A DNA stretch of 64,000 nucleotides from Micromonospora sp. WMMD980 (GTDB lineage Bacteria > Actinomycetota > Actinomycetes > Mycobacteriales > Micromonosporaceae): the NCBI RefSeq assembly GCF_029626035.1, contig NZ_JARUBE010000003.1:1116001-1180000 (forward strand), given 5' to 3'. The notes under the pieces are model-generated. The model searched no databases, had not been told where the DNA came from, and worked only from the letters and a program-made list of their open reading frames with translations. Positions 17,889-27,089 of this stretch are shown in pieces. Numbering within the stretch: position 1 is the stretch's first letter; every line of letters begins with the position of its first letter. The position numbers were made by a program, and so were the translations under genes.

Positions 17889-18811
17889 AGCCCGGCCGCC
17901 AGCAGCACCGACCGGTGGTAGTCCACCACCGGGCCGTCGTGCACCAGCGCCAGGTCCACCAGGGCCTGCTCGGCGGTGAACGCCGCCGCGCGGGCGTGGT
18001 GGTGCACCTGGAGCACCCGGTCCAGCACGTCCGCGGCGTGGAAGGCCCGCCCGAGCGGCGTGCCCGCGTCCGCCCGGGCCGGCAACAACGCGGCCACCCG
18101 CGCTGCGACACGACCCGGAAGTTCCGTGAGCGCCAGCGCGGTGAGCCGATCGACGACCGGATCGAGGTACGCACCGAGCAACTGCTCACCGGCGAAGCCC
18201 GCGTCCGGCATCCGGGCGTTGTGCAGATGGTGCGCGAGGCCGAGCAGGAACGCCTCCGCCGGGTCGGCGCCGACGTCGTCGGCGAGCAGCGCGCCGTACA
18301 CCCCGACGGCCCAGCAGTGGTCGGCGTGGCTCTCCGGCGGCTCCACCACCAGCCGGGCACGTCCGGGGGCGGTGGCGCCGGCGCGGGGTTGCCGGCACAG
18401 CGCGACCGCGAACCCCGGTAGCGGCGGATCGGGGTTGGTCCCGCCGCCCGGGTCGGCCAGCGCGGCCCGGATCCGGCGCCGGGTGGCCGGGTGCAGCGCG
18501 CCGTCGAGTTCGGCGGCGGCCCGGGTGAGCACGCTCGCCACCTCGGCCGGGGCCAGGCCACAGTCGCCGAGGGTGGCCGCGTCGAGCCCGCCGAGGCGGG
18601 CGCCGGCCAGCGCGGCGGCGCACTCCCGGTCGGCCACGTCCGCCGGATCGGCGCCGGCGGCGAGCGCCGCCCAGGCCCGGCGGAACGCCCGCTCGGCCGC
18701 CGAGCCGTCGGCGTGCGCCACCCGGACCCGCTTCAGGTCCCCGACCTGCCGCAGCGTGGGCACCGAGACGGCGAGCCGGTCGACCGGTGGGGCGGCCAGC
18801 GCGGTGGTCAT
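17885..18811 (-). CDS. HD-fold-like protein with altered metal motif
   Basis: 308 aa, Ala-rich helical protein. The C-terminal half resembles HD-domain hydrolases of the YfbR type: ESHADHCWAVGVYGALLA aligns with the first His helix, LLGLAHHLHNA with the usual L-x2-LLHD, and FHAADVLDRVLQ with the last Asp. The canonical HD pair reads HH/HN here, so hydrolase activity may be lost or changed. ATG 18809-18811 overlaps the stop of the inositol-phosphate synthase. No known role; membership of the operon implies a step or scaffold in the same pathway. Confidence 0.7.
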   Translation of the reverse strand: MTTALAAPPVDRLAVSVPTLRQVGDLKRVRVAHADGSAAERAFRRAWAALAAGADPADVADRECAAALAGARLGGLDAATLGDCGLAPAEVASVLTRAAAELDGALHPATRRRIRAALADPGGGTNPDPPLPGFAVALCRQPRAGATAPGRARLVVEPPESHADHCWAVGVYGALLADDVGADPAEAFLLGLAHHLHNARMPDAGFAGEQLLGAYLDPVVDRLTALALTELPGRVAARVAALLPARADAGTPLGRAFHAADVLDRVLQVHHHARAAAFTAEQALVDLALVHDGPVVDYHRSVLLAAGL

Positions 18812-19986
18812 GCCGGTGCGTCCAGCCAGTCCAGCAGGGCCCGCTCCTGGGCGTGCAGCGCGTGCTCCGGCGTCCGCCCGTCCCGGGTGACCGGCGCCTT
18901 GAAGAAGTAGCCGAGTTGTTCCTGCGCGCCGCGCTCACCCCGGCGGCCGGCCTCGGCCATGAGCCGCACCAGGTCCAGCACGAGCGGCGCGGCGAGAATC
19001 GAGTCCCGGCACAGGAAGTCGACCTTCAGTTGCATCCGTTGGCCGAGGAAGCCCACGAGGTCGATGTTGTCCCAGGCCTCCTTCGCGTCGCCTCGCGGTC
19101 GGTAGTAGTCGATCCGCACCACGTGGTCCTCGACGTCGTAGCCGAGGATCTGGTTGAGCACGGAACCCTTGGTGTCGAGCTTGCTCGCCAGCGACGACGG
19201 GTCGTCCAGGATCTGCCCGTCGCGGTTGCCGAGGATGTTGGTCGAGTACCAGCCCTCCACGGTCAACGCGCGGGATCGGAAGGCCGGTGCGAGCACGGTC
19301 TTGACCAGCGTCTGACCGGTCTTGCCGTCCTTGCCCGCGACCGGCACCCCGGCCCGTTCGGCGAGTTCGAGCAGAGCCGGCACGTCGGCGCCGAGACCGG
19401 GCGTGAAGTTGACGTAGGGGCAGCCCTCCTGGATCGCCGCGTAGGCGTAGAGCAGTCCTGGAGTGATCACCGGATCGTCGGCGTCCAGCCCGGCCTCGAA
19501 CGCGGCCGGGCTCCGCAGCGCCGGTGACGCCGGGTCCGGTCGCGCCTCCGTGGAGGCCAGATTGACCACGACGACCTCGTGCGCGGAGATCTCGGCCCGG
19601 AACCCGGCGAGATCGGCGCGCAGGTGCGCCACCCGCTCCCGCAACGGCCCGATGGGCACCGCGTTGGCGCCGGTGGCGTTGCGGCAGTATGCCGGGTCCG
19701 CCACCGCCGGCCAGGGGCTGATCCGGCCGAGCGGACCGGCGACGGTGTCCAGCTGAGCCGGCTCGACCACGCGGTGCACGTGCGCCGCCTTGGCCAGGTC
19801 GTCCGGCGCCAAATCCCAACCGGCGAAGACCATCGACTCGTACGGCACCAGATCCGTGCGGTGTGCCAGCGGCAGCCCGGCCATGTCCCGCATGCCCAGT
19901 CGTAGCAATTCCACCCCGGCTATCGCCGTGGTCGCCACGGCGCCACCCAGTCCAACCACCGCGACCCCGATGCGCTGCTGCGTCAT
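18808..19986 (-). CDS. Inositol-3-phosphate synthase family protein
   Basis: 392 aa. Catalyses NAD-dependent cyclisation of glucose 6-phosphate to inositol phosphate if it behaves like its family. Rossmann start GVAVVGLGGAVATTAIAG; family signatures AGKDGKTGQTLVKTVLAP, WYSTNILGNRDGQIL, GSVLNQILGYDVEDHV and YYRPRGDAKEAWDNIDLVGF are all present. ATG at 19984-19986 has GGGAGGC 4 bases upstream. First gene of the nine-gene minus-strand operon and divergent from the epimerase at 20185, so the 198-bp gap should hold both promoters. Supplies the inositol unit of the proposed pathway. Confidence 0.9.
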   Translation of the reverse strand: MTQQRIGVAVVGLGGAVATTAIAGVELLRLGMRDMAGLPLAHRTDLVPYESMVFAGWDLAPDDLAKAAHVHRVVEPAQLDTVAGPLGRISPWPAVADPAYCRNATGANAVPIGPLRERVAHLRADLAGFRAEISAHEVVVVNLASTEARPDPASPALRSPAAFEAGLDADDPVITPGLLYAYAAIQEGCPYVNFTPGLGADVPALLELAERAGVPVAGKDGKTGQTLVKTVLAPAFRSRALTVEGWYSTNILGNRDGQILDDPSSLASKLDTKGSVLNQILGYDVEDHVVRIDYYRPRGDAKEAWDNIDLVGFLGQRMQLKVDFLCRDSILAAPLVLDLVRLMAEAGRRGERGAQEQLGYFFKAPVTRDGRTPEHALHAQERALLDWLDAPA

Positions 19987-20184
19987 GCTGCCTCCCGATT
20001 CGGCCGGGTCGTCCGACCCGGGCCGCCGCGTACCCGCGCAACGCCCCGCCAGTCATGCACATCCGTCGAACTCGCCGTGCACGCGCCGATCCGTCGATTC
20101 GCCGGCAAGGGGCGGTGGCCTGTGGTCAGGATGCAGGTGGCGGCGTCACCGGTCGTGGTGGCGGTCACCGGGGGAGGTCTGCTG

Positions 20185-21213
20185 GTGAAGGTGCTGATCG
20201 CGGGTGGAGCGGGGTTCATCGGCAGCACGGTCGCCTCGGCGTTGACCGATGCGGGACACACGCCGGTGGTGCTGGACAACCTGGTCACCGGGCGGCGTGA
20301 GTTCTGCCGCGGACGGGCGTTCCAGCTCGGCGACATCGGCGACGCCGACGCGGTGGACCGCGTGCTGCGCCGACATCCGGACATCGGGGCGGTGGTGCAC
20401 TGCGCCGCGCTGATCGCGGTGCCCGACTCGGTGGCCCACCCGGTGGACTACTACCGGGCCAACGTCTCGGCGACGCTGGAGTTCGTCGACCGGCTGCTGG
20501 CGCACGGCGTACACCGGTTGATCTTCAGCTCGTCGGCGGCGATCTACGCTCCCGACGCCGAGCTCGGCGTCGACGAGACGTCGCCGCTGGCGGCCGGCAG
20601 CCCGTACGCGCAGACCAAGCTGGTGGTGGAGCGGATGCTCGCCGACATCGCGGCCAGCAGCCCGCTGCGGGTGCTGTCCCTGCGCTACTTCAACCCCATC
20701 GGCGCGGACCCGGCGATGCGTACCGGGCTGCAGACCTCCGTGCCGTCGCACGCCCTGGGCCGGCTGATGCTCGCGCACCGAGCCGGTGTGCCGTTCGCGG
20801 TCAACGGGCTCGACTGGCCCACCCGCGACGGCTCTGGACTTCGCGACTACGTGCACGTCTGGGACCTGGCTGCGGCACACCTGCGGGCACTGGAACGCTT
20901 CGATGACATCTTCGCCGTCGGTGCCGCTCCGCACGTGGCTGTGAACCTGGGCAGCGGCACCGGCACCACGGTGCTGGAACTGGTCGCGGCGTTCAACGCG
21001 GTGGTCGACCGGCCGGTCCTGGTTCGGGAGGCGCCGCGTCGGCCCGGTGACGCCGCCGGCGCGTACGCCCGGGGTCGCCGGGCCCGTGAGTTGCTGGGCT
21101 GGCGCGCACGACGTGACCTCGCCACCGGCATCGCCGACTCACTGGCCTGGCACGACCGGCGCGAGCGGCTTCTCGGGGGTATGGCGCCGCGCCGGCGTCA
21201 GCTTGCCGGCTGA
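20185..21213 (+). CDS. NAD-dependent sugar-nucleotide epimerase (GalE-like)
   Basis: 342 aa extended SDR. GTG at 20185 has GGGGGAGG upstream and directly precedes the Rossmann motif VLIAGGAGFIGS. Catalytic Ser in FSSSAAIY and the Tyr-x3-Lys in SPYAQTKL are present; RYFNPIGAD and LRDYVHVWDLA are typical of UDP-glucose 4-epimerases. A 36-codon upstream extension lacks a ribosome site. Divergent from the inositol/YcaO operon, so it may supply the donor sugar for that operon's GT4 enzyme, but it could also be an ordinary galE. Confidence 0.87.
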   Translation: MKVLIAGGAGFIGSTVASALTDAGHTPVVLDNLVTGRREFCRGRAFQLGDIGDADAVDRVLRRHPDIGAVVHCAALIAVPDSVAHPVDYYRANVSATLEFVDRLLAHGVHRLIFSSSAAIYAPDAELGVDETSPLAAGSPYAQTKLVVERMLADIAASSPLRVLSLRYFNPIGADPAMRTGLQTSVPSHALGRLMLAHRAGVPFAVNGLDWPTRDGSGLRDYVHVWDLAAAHLRALERFDDIFAVGAAPHVAVNLGSGTGTTVLELVAAFNAVVDRPVLVREAPRRPGDAAGAYARGRRARELLGWRARRDLATGIADSLAWHDRRERLLGGMAPRRRQLAG

Positions 21214-21261
21214 TCGATCGGTACTTCGGGCACGCCGAGTCCGGCATCGTGGGTCTCCGGA

Positions 21262-21840
21262 TCATCGGAGCGTGGGGCGGTAGACGAGCTCCTGGGTGCG
21301 GCCGTCGAGGGTCCGGCTCTCGAGCAGCTCCAGGTCGAAGTCGTCGGCGCCGCGCAGCACGGGGCTCGTTCCGCTCCTTCCGGATATGACGGGGAAGACG
21401 GTGACCTGGAGTCGGTCGACCAGTCCGGCGGCCATCAACGCCCGGTTCAGCGACAGACTGGCCTGCGAGCGTAGCGGCACGTCCGACGTCTGCTTGAGCT
21501 GGGCGACGATGTCCACGGCCGCGCCGCTGACGATGGTCGCGTCCGGCCAGCCGAGGGTGTCGTGCAACGTGGAGGAGATCACGGTGGCGGGCATGCGCAT
21601 CAGCCGGACGTTCCACTCGTCCGAGGAGTGAGGGTCGAGGCCCGAGGTCATGATCTGTGCGACCTCGCGGAAAGTGGTGGCGCCGTAGACCATCCGTTGT
21701 GGGGTGCCGAAGAGGGCAGCGCGGTGTTCGAGCAACTCGGGGCCCTGCTTGCCCCAGTAGCCGCCCCAGTCGCCGGTCCGGTCGTAGGAGCCGTAGCCGT
21801 CGACGGTGGAGAAGACATCCCAGGTATACGTGGCGGTCAT
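21262..21840 (-). CDS. Dihydrofolate reductase/RibD C-terminal-like reductase
   Basis: 192 aa. N-terminal strand TWDVFSTVDGYGSYD and loop MVYGATTFREVAQ match the RibD_C/YyaP-type group of DHFR-fold proteins, with a Ser/Thr-rich NADPH site (TIVSGAAVDIVAQL) and a C-terminal VFPVISGRSG segment. ATG 21838-21840 chosen; a 73-codon extension upstream is non-coding in style. Likely NADPH-dependent reductase of unknown substrate. A second DHFR-like gene lies at 38066. Confidence 0.82.
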   Translation of the reverse strand: MTATYTWDVFSTVDGYGSYDRTGDWGGYWGKQGPELLEHRAALFGTPQRMVYGATTFREVAQIMTSGLDPHSSDEWNVRLMRMPATVISSTLHDTLGWPDATIVSGAAVDIVAQLKQTSDVPLRSQASLSLNRALMAAGLVDRLQVTVFPVISGRSGTSPVLRGADDFDLELLESRTLDGRTQELVYRPTLR

Positions 21841-22081
21841 GACAACATCCTCGTCTCTGTTGTGAAAGGGCGGCGTGGACGTCCCGCTCTCCGCGTCTGC
21901 GTACCCGATCGCGAGCGTGCCACGAGTCGGTCGGAGGCATCCAGCGCTCGGTTCCCCCGCGGTTGAGGCGGCGCCTGCCCCTTTCCGACCAGCTCCGGCG
22001 GGCGCAGTACCGGGACCTCGCCGCGCGGTCCGCACGCCCCCGAAGCGGGATTCGGGCACCTGATGACGGGTAAGGACTCGT

Positions 22082-23272
22082 GTGGCTGACGACCGGCGGA
22101 TCGGGCGTGCCGCCGACGCGGCGTGGCGCGCGGCGGCCGAACACGGTGAGCGGGACGTCGTGAGCGCGCGGCGGCGCGGTCAGGCCGCCGGCCGAGTCCG
22201 CCTCCGTCAGACGGAGGTCATCCTGGTGATCTCGGTCCAAGCCGGTCTGGCGGCTGCCCTCGCCGCCGTTCTCGCCGACCACCTGCTCGGCCCGGGGGCG
22301 CACGTGTTCGCGCCGTCTGCGGCCGTCGGCACCATCGCGACGGCCATCGGGCAACGCGCGCGGCGTACCGTCGAGTTGCTGGCCGGCGTCGGGCTCGGGA
22401 TCGCCGTCGGCGACGGGTTGCGGTTCCTGCTCGGGTCGGGCCCGTGGCAGACCGGGGTGATGGTCGCTCTGGCGATCTCCGCGGCTCTGCTGCTCTCCGG
22501 CCGGGGGAGCGCCCTCGTCGGTCAGGCCGGCGGCACGGCAGTGCTGATCGCCACGCTCGCACCGATGGAACGCGGGCTCGAGCTCCCGCGGATCTTGGAT
22601 GCCCTCGTCGGTGCGGTCGTGGGCATCGCCGTCGTCACCCTGCTGCTGCCGGTCAACCCGCTGCGCATCCTGGACAAGGCCACCAAGCCGATCTTCTACT
22701 CGTTGTCCGGTCAGCTGAACCGGGTTGCGCGCGCTCTGGTCGACCGGGACGCCGAAGCCGCCGTACGGGTGCTCGAGGATCTCCGCAACCTCGACGACGA
22801 CCTCGGTCGGATGCACGAGGCGCTGGCCGGCGCCGACGAGGTGGTAACGCTCGCACCGGTCCGTTGGCGCCGCCGGCAGCAGTTCCACCGGTACGCGGAC
22901 ATCGCCCAGCACCTGGAGCGCCTGGTCGTTGACGCGCGTGGCATGTCCCGCTGGGCGGCGAACGCGCTGCAGTATCGCGAGCTGATGCCCTCGTCGTTGC
23001 CCCGGGGGATCGCCCGCCTCGCCGATGCCATCGACCAGCTACGGCGGGAGAGTCACCGCGGAAGCGGCCACGCGCACAGCCGGGACATGGCCCGACAGGC
23101 GGTCGAGTTGGCCGCAGCGGCTCGGAGCGGCGGCCTGCGCACGTACGGCGACGGCCTCGTCGCCGACCTGCGGACGGCCGCCAGCGACGTCCTTCGGGCG
23201 ACCGGTTGTCCACCGCCCGAGGCGAACCGGATCGTCCGTGCGGCGGCCGACGCCGGGACGACGGCTACCTGA
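22082..23272 (+). CDS. FUSC-family membrane protein (aromatic-acid-exporter-like)
   Basis: 396 aa from GTG 22082 with AAGGA upstream. N-terminal helical membrane half (residues about 45-200) with repeated hydrophobic segments and RGSALVGQAGGTAVLIATL, ending at LLLPVNPLRIL. The cytoplasmic C-terminal half is helical and charged. This is the arrangement of half-size FUSC/ArAE proteins, which pump aromatic acids and related compounds. A broken paralogue sits at 39953-40560 with the same QAGGTAVL motif. Monocistronic. Confidence 0.82.
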   Translation: MADDRRIGRAADAAWRAAAEHGERDVVSARRRGQAAGRVRLRQTEVILVISVQAGLAAALAAVLADHLLGPGAHVFAPSAAVGTIATAIGQRARRTVELLAGVGLGIAVGDGLRFLLGSGPWQTGVMVALAISAALLLSGRGSALVGQAGGTAVLIATLAPMERGLELPRILDALVGAVVGIAVVTLLLPVNPLRILDKATKPIFYSLSGQLNRVARALVDRDAEAAVRVLEDLRNLDDDLGRMHEALAGADEVVTLAPVRWRRRQQFHRYADIAQHLERLVVDARGMSRWAANALQYRELMPSSLPRGIARLADAIDQLRRESHRGSGHAHSRDMARQAVELAAAARSGGLRTYGDGLVADLRTAASDVLRATGCPPPEANRIVRAAADAGTTAT

Positions 23273-23354
23273 GCTCTCGACACGGACGACGGAGCGGGGA
23301 GGATGTGGTGGGGCGCCACCGGCGCGCTTCCGGGGCGGGCCTTACCACGCGGGC

Positions 23355-23987
23355 TCACCATCGCAGCGGCACGCGACCCGCGGCGATGAGGCCGAGTCGG
23401 CGGGCTGCGGTCATGAGCGGTGCGATCCTGCGGCCGTCGCCCGTCGGGGGTAGGAGCCCGGCCGGCACACCATAGGCCGCGATCACGCCCGAGACCAGGG
23501 CCGTCGTGGTCCAGCCGACCGGCACCTCGATCAGGCCGCCGGCGAAGGGCAGTCCCGTCGGGTCGTGCAGCGCGAGGCCCATGGCGTGCGGGCGCGCGTA
23601 CCATCCGGGTGCCGGCGGTGGCGACGCCGCGTGCCCCCACCGGGCGAGCCCGAGCACGATCGCGGCCTCGACCTGCGCCTCGTACACGTGTCCGTTCAGG
23701 GCCTCGGTCATCGCCGGGCGTCCCGGCGCGAACCACACCACGGCCGGCGACCGATCGACCGGGTCGAACCGGTGCGGTAACAGGAGCACCCGGACCGCGC
23801 CCGGTTCGGGGGTCCGCCGTCGAGCGGTCTCAGCCTCCGCGAGCATCCACGCGTCGCTCACGTGGTCCCGCTGACGCGCCCGGGGAACTGCGGTCGGATC
23901 GCTCGCGTCGGACACCACGTGACGTAACGTACCGAACACCCGCGGGGTGTCCGAGTTCGATGGGACATCGTCAGGCCCGAACCTCAT
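23355..23987 (-). CDS. Hypothetical protein
   Basis: 210 aa from ATG 23985-23987 (a longer frame to 24182 is poor in coding signal). Has a possible N-terminal regulatory-like stretch, then GAVRVLLLPHRFDPV and VYEAQVEAAIVLGLARWGH, and a C-terminal LPFAGGLIEVPVGWTTTALVSGV segment. No domain recognised and no signal peptide. Divergent from the small protein at 24309. Codon bias supports it being real. Confidence 0.55.
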   Translation of the reverse strand: MRFGPDDVPSNSDTPRVFGTLRHVVSDASDPTAVPRARQRDHVSDAWMLAEAETARRRTPEPGAVRVLLLPHRFDPVDRSPAVVWFAPGRPAMTEALNGHVYEAQVEAAIVLGLARWGHAASPPPAPGWYARPHAMGLALHDPTGLPFAGGLIEVPVGWTTTALVSGVIAAYGVPAGLLPPTGDGRRIAPLMTAARRLGLIAAGRVPLRW

Positions 23988-24308
23988 GGACGCGGTCTCG
24001 GGCACCGCACCGTCCTGCCATCGTGACGAATCCAGAATGTCTCCGCGGTGCCCGCGCTCCGGTGCGGTGCCGTGCCCTGCGCACGGATCGCCACGGCGGA
24101 CCGGCCGGACGAGCCGCCCTCTGTCGTTTTCCGCAGATTGCGTACTGTGACATTCCCATTGCGGTCCTGGCCTGCGGTTCACTCCCGATGCTCAGGCCGG
24201 GGCACCGGCCCGTCCGATTCGCCGATCAGCGCTTTCCGTCAGTCCGTCCCGTTGACAGGAGTTACCGTCTCGGATGCGGGGCGCACCCCTCCAGGAGGGA
24301 CCACGGAT

Positions 24309-24698
24309 GTGAACATGCCGCATCGGGAGTCTGACGCGACACGGGAACTCAGGATCGACTTCTTCGTCGGTGATCGGCTGATGCGCCGCCTGCGCCGAAC
24401 CGCGGCGCCGATGTCTGCGGGGTGGCGGCATTTTCCGGTCGTGCCCGACTGGTACTGCGGCGACTGCGCCCAACCCTGGCCGTGCCGAGCCGGTCGCGAT
24501 CGCCTGAGGGACGAGCACCGCCGCGCTCCCGGAGCCGTCTTCCAGTACCTCGGCGCCTGCTACGCGCGGGCCCTGACCGATCTACCCGCGGAACCGACCC
24601 GATACCTGCACGCACGGTTTCTGGGCTGGATACCGCGTCGTCGGACGCCCAATTCCGTTCCCGATCGGAGGTACGGAAGAGACGTGCCGTCGAACTGA
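24309..24698 (+). CDS. Conserved actinobacterial hypothetical protein with WPC motif
   Basis: 129 aa from GTG 24309, about ten bases after AGGAGGG at 24292-24298. Core segment VPDWYCGDCAQPWPCRAGRDRL resembles a small family common in Micromonosporaceae, in which a CxxC...WPC cluster may bind zinc. C-terminus is short and basic. Function unknown. Confidence 0.65.
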   Translation: MNMPHRESDATRELRIDFFVGDRLMRRLRRTAAPMSAGWRHFPVVPDWYCGDCAQPWPCRAGRDRLRDEHRRAPGAVFQYLGACYARALTDLPAEPTRYLHARFLGWIPRRRTPNSVPDRRYGRDVPSN

Positions 24699-24806
24699 GC
24701 CCAGCGCGAGCACGAGGGGGACCGGCAGGAGGAGGCCTGAGGTGAGCAGCCGCGGCGCCTGTCCTCGCCGCAGGCGGCGGCCGACGCGGCGGAGCAGGCG
24801 ACACGG

Positions 24807-26051
24807 TCAGGCCTCATCCTCCGTCGCTTTCGCAGGCCAGGTCAGGTGGAGCAGGGCGGTGTCGTCGTTGTGTCGGCCGTCGTCGCCGCGCCTGATCTCG
24901 GTGAGGAGAGCGGTGAGGAAGTCGCCGGGATCGGTGGTGACACTCAACCTGCCGGCGAGGTCGACGAATCGTTGCTCGCCGAGCCGGGTCCCGTCCTCGG
25001 CGAACCCTTCGTAGGCTCCGTCGGTGTAGAGCAGCAGTCCCGCGTCTTTCGGAAGAGTGACGACGGACTCCTGCCAGCGGCCCCGTCCGGGGAACATGCC
25101 CAACCCGAGGTGGTGACGGATCGGCGCGGGGTGGGCGCCGTCGGGTGTGATCACCAGGGGGGCGGGATGGCCGGCGCTGACGACGACCACCGTCGAGCGG
25201 TCCGGGGTGACGCGGATGGTGCACGCGGTGGCGAACATCGCCTCGCGTGGTCGTTCGGCCACCAGCACCTGTTCCAGCAGCCGCATCCGGGAGGTCTTGT
25301 CCACTCCGGCCAGGGTCAGGGTGCGCCATCCGACGCGGAGGCCGACGCCGATCGCGGCCTCGTCCGGGCCGTTGCCGCAGACGTCGCCGATGACGGCATG
25401 GATCGTGTGGTCCCTGTCCTGCACCAGGTCGAAGAAGTCACCGCCGAGCAGCGATCGTCCTCGCCCCGGTACGTATCTGCTGGTGACCGCCAACGTGGGA
25501 TCGGTGATCAACGGCGTCGGGAGCAGGCCCCGCTGCAGCCGGAGGTTCTCGCTGGCCTGCATTCGGCTGTCCCGCAACTGCCGCTGGGTCACGACCACCC
25601 GGCGGCGCTGAACGGCGTACTCGACGGTGCGCCCGAGAAGCGTCCCGTCGATCTGGCCCTTGATCAGGTAGTCCTGGGCGCCGGCGGCGACGGCCGCCGT
25701 GGCCGTGGCGGCGTCGGCCAGGCCAGTGAGCACCACCACGGCCGCGTCCGGCCATCGGTGCAGCACCTGCCTGAGCGCCGCCAACCCGCGGCTGTCGGGC
25801 AGGTGCAGGTCAAGCAGTACGCAGTCCGGCGTCGAGGTGGTAGCTGCGGCCTCGGTCAGGCTGCTGGCCTGCGCGAACCGGGTGCCCAGGCCACTGTCCG
25901 CCAGCAGTTCCCGGGTGAGCAGCGCATCGCCGGGATCATCCTCGATGAGCAGGACCGCGAGATCTACCGCTGCGGACGATGACGCCGGACGCCCGACCGT
26001 CGACGGTGCGGCGGTGGACGGCGCCACCGGCCGGTCGGCGTCACTGAGCAC
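24807..26051 (-). CDS. Response-regulator receiver fused to SpoIIE/PP2C phosphatase
   Basis: 414 aa. Receiver domain residues about 30-145: acidic pair LLIEDDPGD, phospho-acceptor Asp in CVLLDLHLPDS, and Lys in DYLIKGQ. A short helical linker leads to a PP2C-type Ser/Thr phosphatase (about 190-410) with LLGGDFFDLV, VIGDVCGNGPDEAA, VSAGHPAPLV, LLLYTDGAYE and HNDDTALL, the metal-binding Asp motifs. The GTG at 26049-26051 is preceded by GGGGAGAAGGGG and decides the start; ATGs at 26081 and 26141 are in frame upstream. Such RsbU-like enzymes dephosphorylate anti-anti-sigma factors. An RsbW-like ATPase lies nearby at 27090, but no STAS gene is visible. Confidence 0.88.
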   Translation of the reverse strand: MLSDADRPVAPSTAAPSTVGRPASSSAAVDLAVLLIEDDPGDALLTRELLADSGLGTRFAQASSLTEAAATTSTPDCVLLDLHLPDSRGLAALRQVLHRWPDAAVVVLTGLADAATATAAVAAGAQDYLIKGQIDGTLLGRTVEYAVQRRRVVVTQRQLRDSRMQASENLRLQRGLLPTPLITDPTLAVTSRYVPGRGRSLLGGDFFDLVQDRDHTIHAVIGDVCGNGPDEAAIGVGLRVGWRTLTLAGVDKTSRMRLLEQVLVAERPREAMFATACTIRVTPDRSTVVVVSAGHPAPLVITPDGAHPAPIRHHLGLGMFPGRGRWQESVVTLPKDAGLLLYTDGAYEGFAEDGTRLGEQRFVDLAGRLSVTTDPGDFLTALLTEIRRGDDGRHNDDTALLHLTWPAKATEDEA

Positions 26052-26372
26052 GGCAGATCCCCTTCTCCCCGGCTGCGACATGGATGCTGACGTCAGCGTG
26101 ATGCGTGATCCGCTCGTCCGGTGGATCCCAGCCATTATCACCTTCGCTCACGCCGTCGGATATGCCGCTGGCGTCGATGTGGCCGCGCCGCCCGACGACG
26201 TTCGCCCGGCGCCGGTCGAGGGCCGGTCCGGGAACGAGACGAAGGGAAAGTCAGACGCCCGACGCGGACTCGCAGTCGAGGTCGATGATTGGCGACGGGA
26301 CTGGCGGGGCATCAGGAAGGTAGATCCGATCGGGTTCGAGTGGCAGCGATCCCCGTGCTCGATCGCGAGGAA

Positions 26373-26409
26373 GAGAGGTCCCCTGCCGCTTCGGGCGGCA
26401 GGGGCTCTC
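26373..26409 (-). terminator. Strong hairpin terminator
   Basis: Perfect 9-bp stem CCCCTGCCG (26380-26388) with CGGCAGGGG (26396-26404), 7-base loop, extended by GAGAG/CTCTC arms. Lies 140 bp past the stop of the PRC-barrel gene, which is transcribed toward it; on that strand the bases after the stem are CTCTTCCTC. Confidence 0.65.
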
Positions 26410-26548
26410 CTTCGCGGCGGATGATCCTCACGGTCGAAGCTCTGGCAGCCGCGTGCGTGGTAGCGGCGCCGAAGTGACAGGCGCGAGGTACGTCTACACG
26501 TCGTGAGTCAGCCCTCACCGATTCGCTGTCTGCACCCCGCCGCCGTGG

Positions 26549-27052
26549 TCAGGGTCGATCGTGCTCGTCATCGTCCAGTGAAGCGGTGTACGTGCGGGCG
26601 TAGTAGTCCCCGACACGCTGACGGAACCCTGCGGTGTCGAAGTCCGCCTCGTTGTACCGAGGGGAGTTCTTGACCTGCTCCTTGGTGCGGTCGACGAACA
26701 GGGTGCGTGCGTCGTGGTCGGCGTAAGCGACGGTGCCCGCGGGCAGAAGCACTTTGCGACCGAAGATCCACGGACCGGTATCCACGACGAGCAGGGCGTC
26801 GCCGACGTCGTAGCTTGCCCGGTCGACCGAGCCGATCTGTCCGTCGGTGGCCTCCACCCAGTAGCCCACCATGTCGGCGTGCGGGCTGCCGGCCGAGCGG
26901 CCCGCGTCCGATTCCTCGGTGCCGCGGGCAGCGTCGAGGAAGCTCTCGCGCCACGTCCAGGGGGTGAACGGCTGCACAGCGACCTCCGGTCCTGACGAGC
27001 GTCGTTCCTGCTCCTCTAAAGTACCCAGGGTCAGGTGGGCTGAATCCGTCAT
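26549..27052 (-). CDS. PRC-barrel domain protein
   Basis: 167 aa from ATG 27052 (a GTG at 27070 is six codons upstream). PRC-barrel at residues about 60-120: MVGYWVEATDGQIGSVDRAS followed by LLVVDTGPWIFGRKVLLPAG and TLFVDRTKEQVKNSPRY. In actinobacteria such stand-alone PRC proteins are often stress-related. The C-terminus is acidic. Same strand as the anti-sigma-type ATPase 37 bp upstream, so probably co-transcribed. Confidence 0.82.
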   Translation of the reverse strand: MTDSAHLTLGTLEEQERRSSGPEVAVQPFTPWTWRESFLDAARGTEESDAGRSAGSPHADMVGYWVEATDGQIGSVDRASYDVGDALLVVDTGPWIFGRKVLLPAGTVAYADHDARTLFVDRTKEQVKNSPRYNEADFDTAGFRQRVGDYYARTYTASLDDDEHDRP

Positions 27053-27089
27053 GGGGGCGTCGCGTAGCACCCCTGCCCGGCCGAGGAGA

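Noticed and set aside
10483..19986. Operon as a mycothiol biosynthesis cluster
   Set aside because: The GT4 N-terminus differs from MshA, mshC and mshD are absent, and YcaO, MBL and methyltransferase genes have no place in that pathway.
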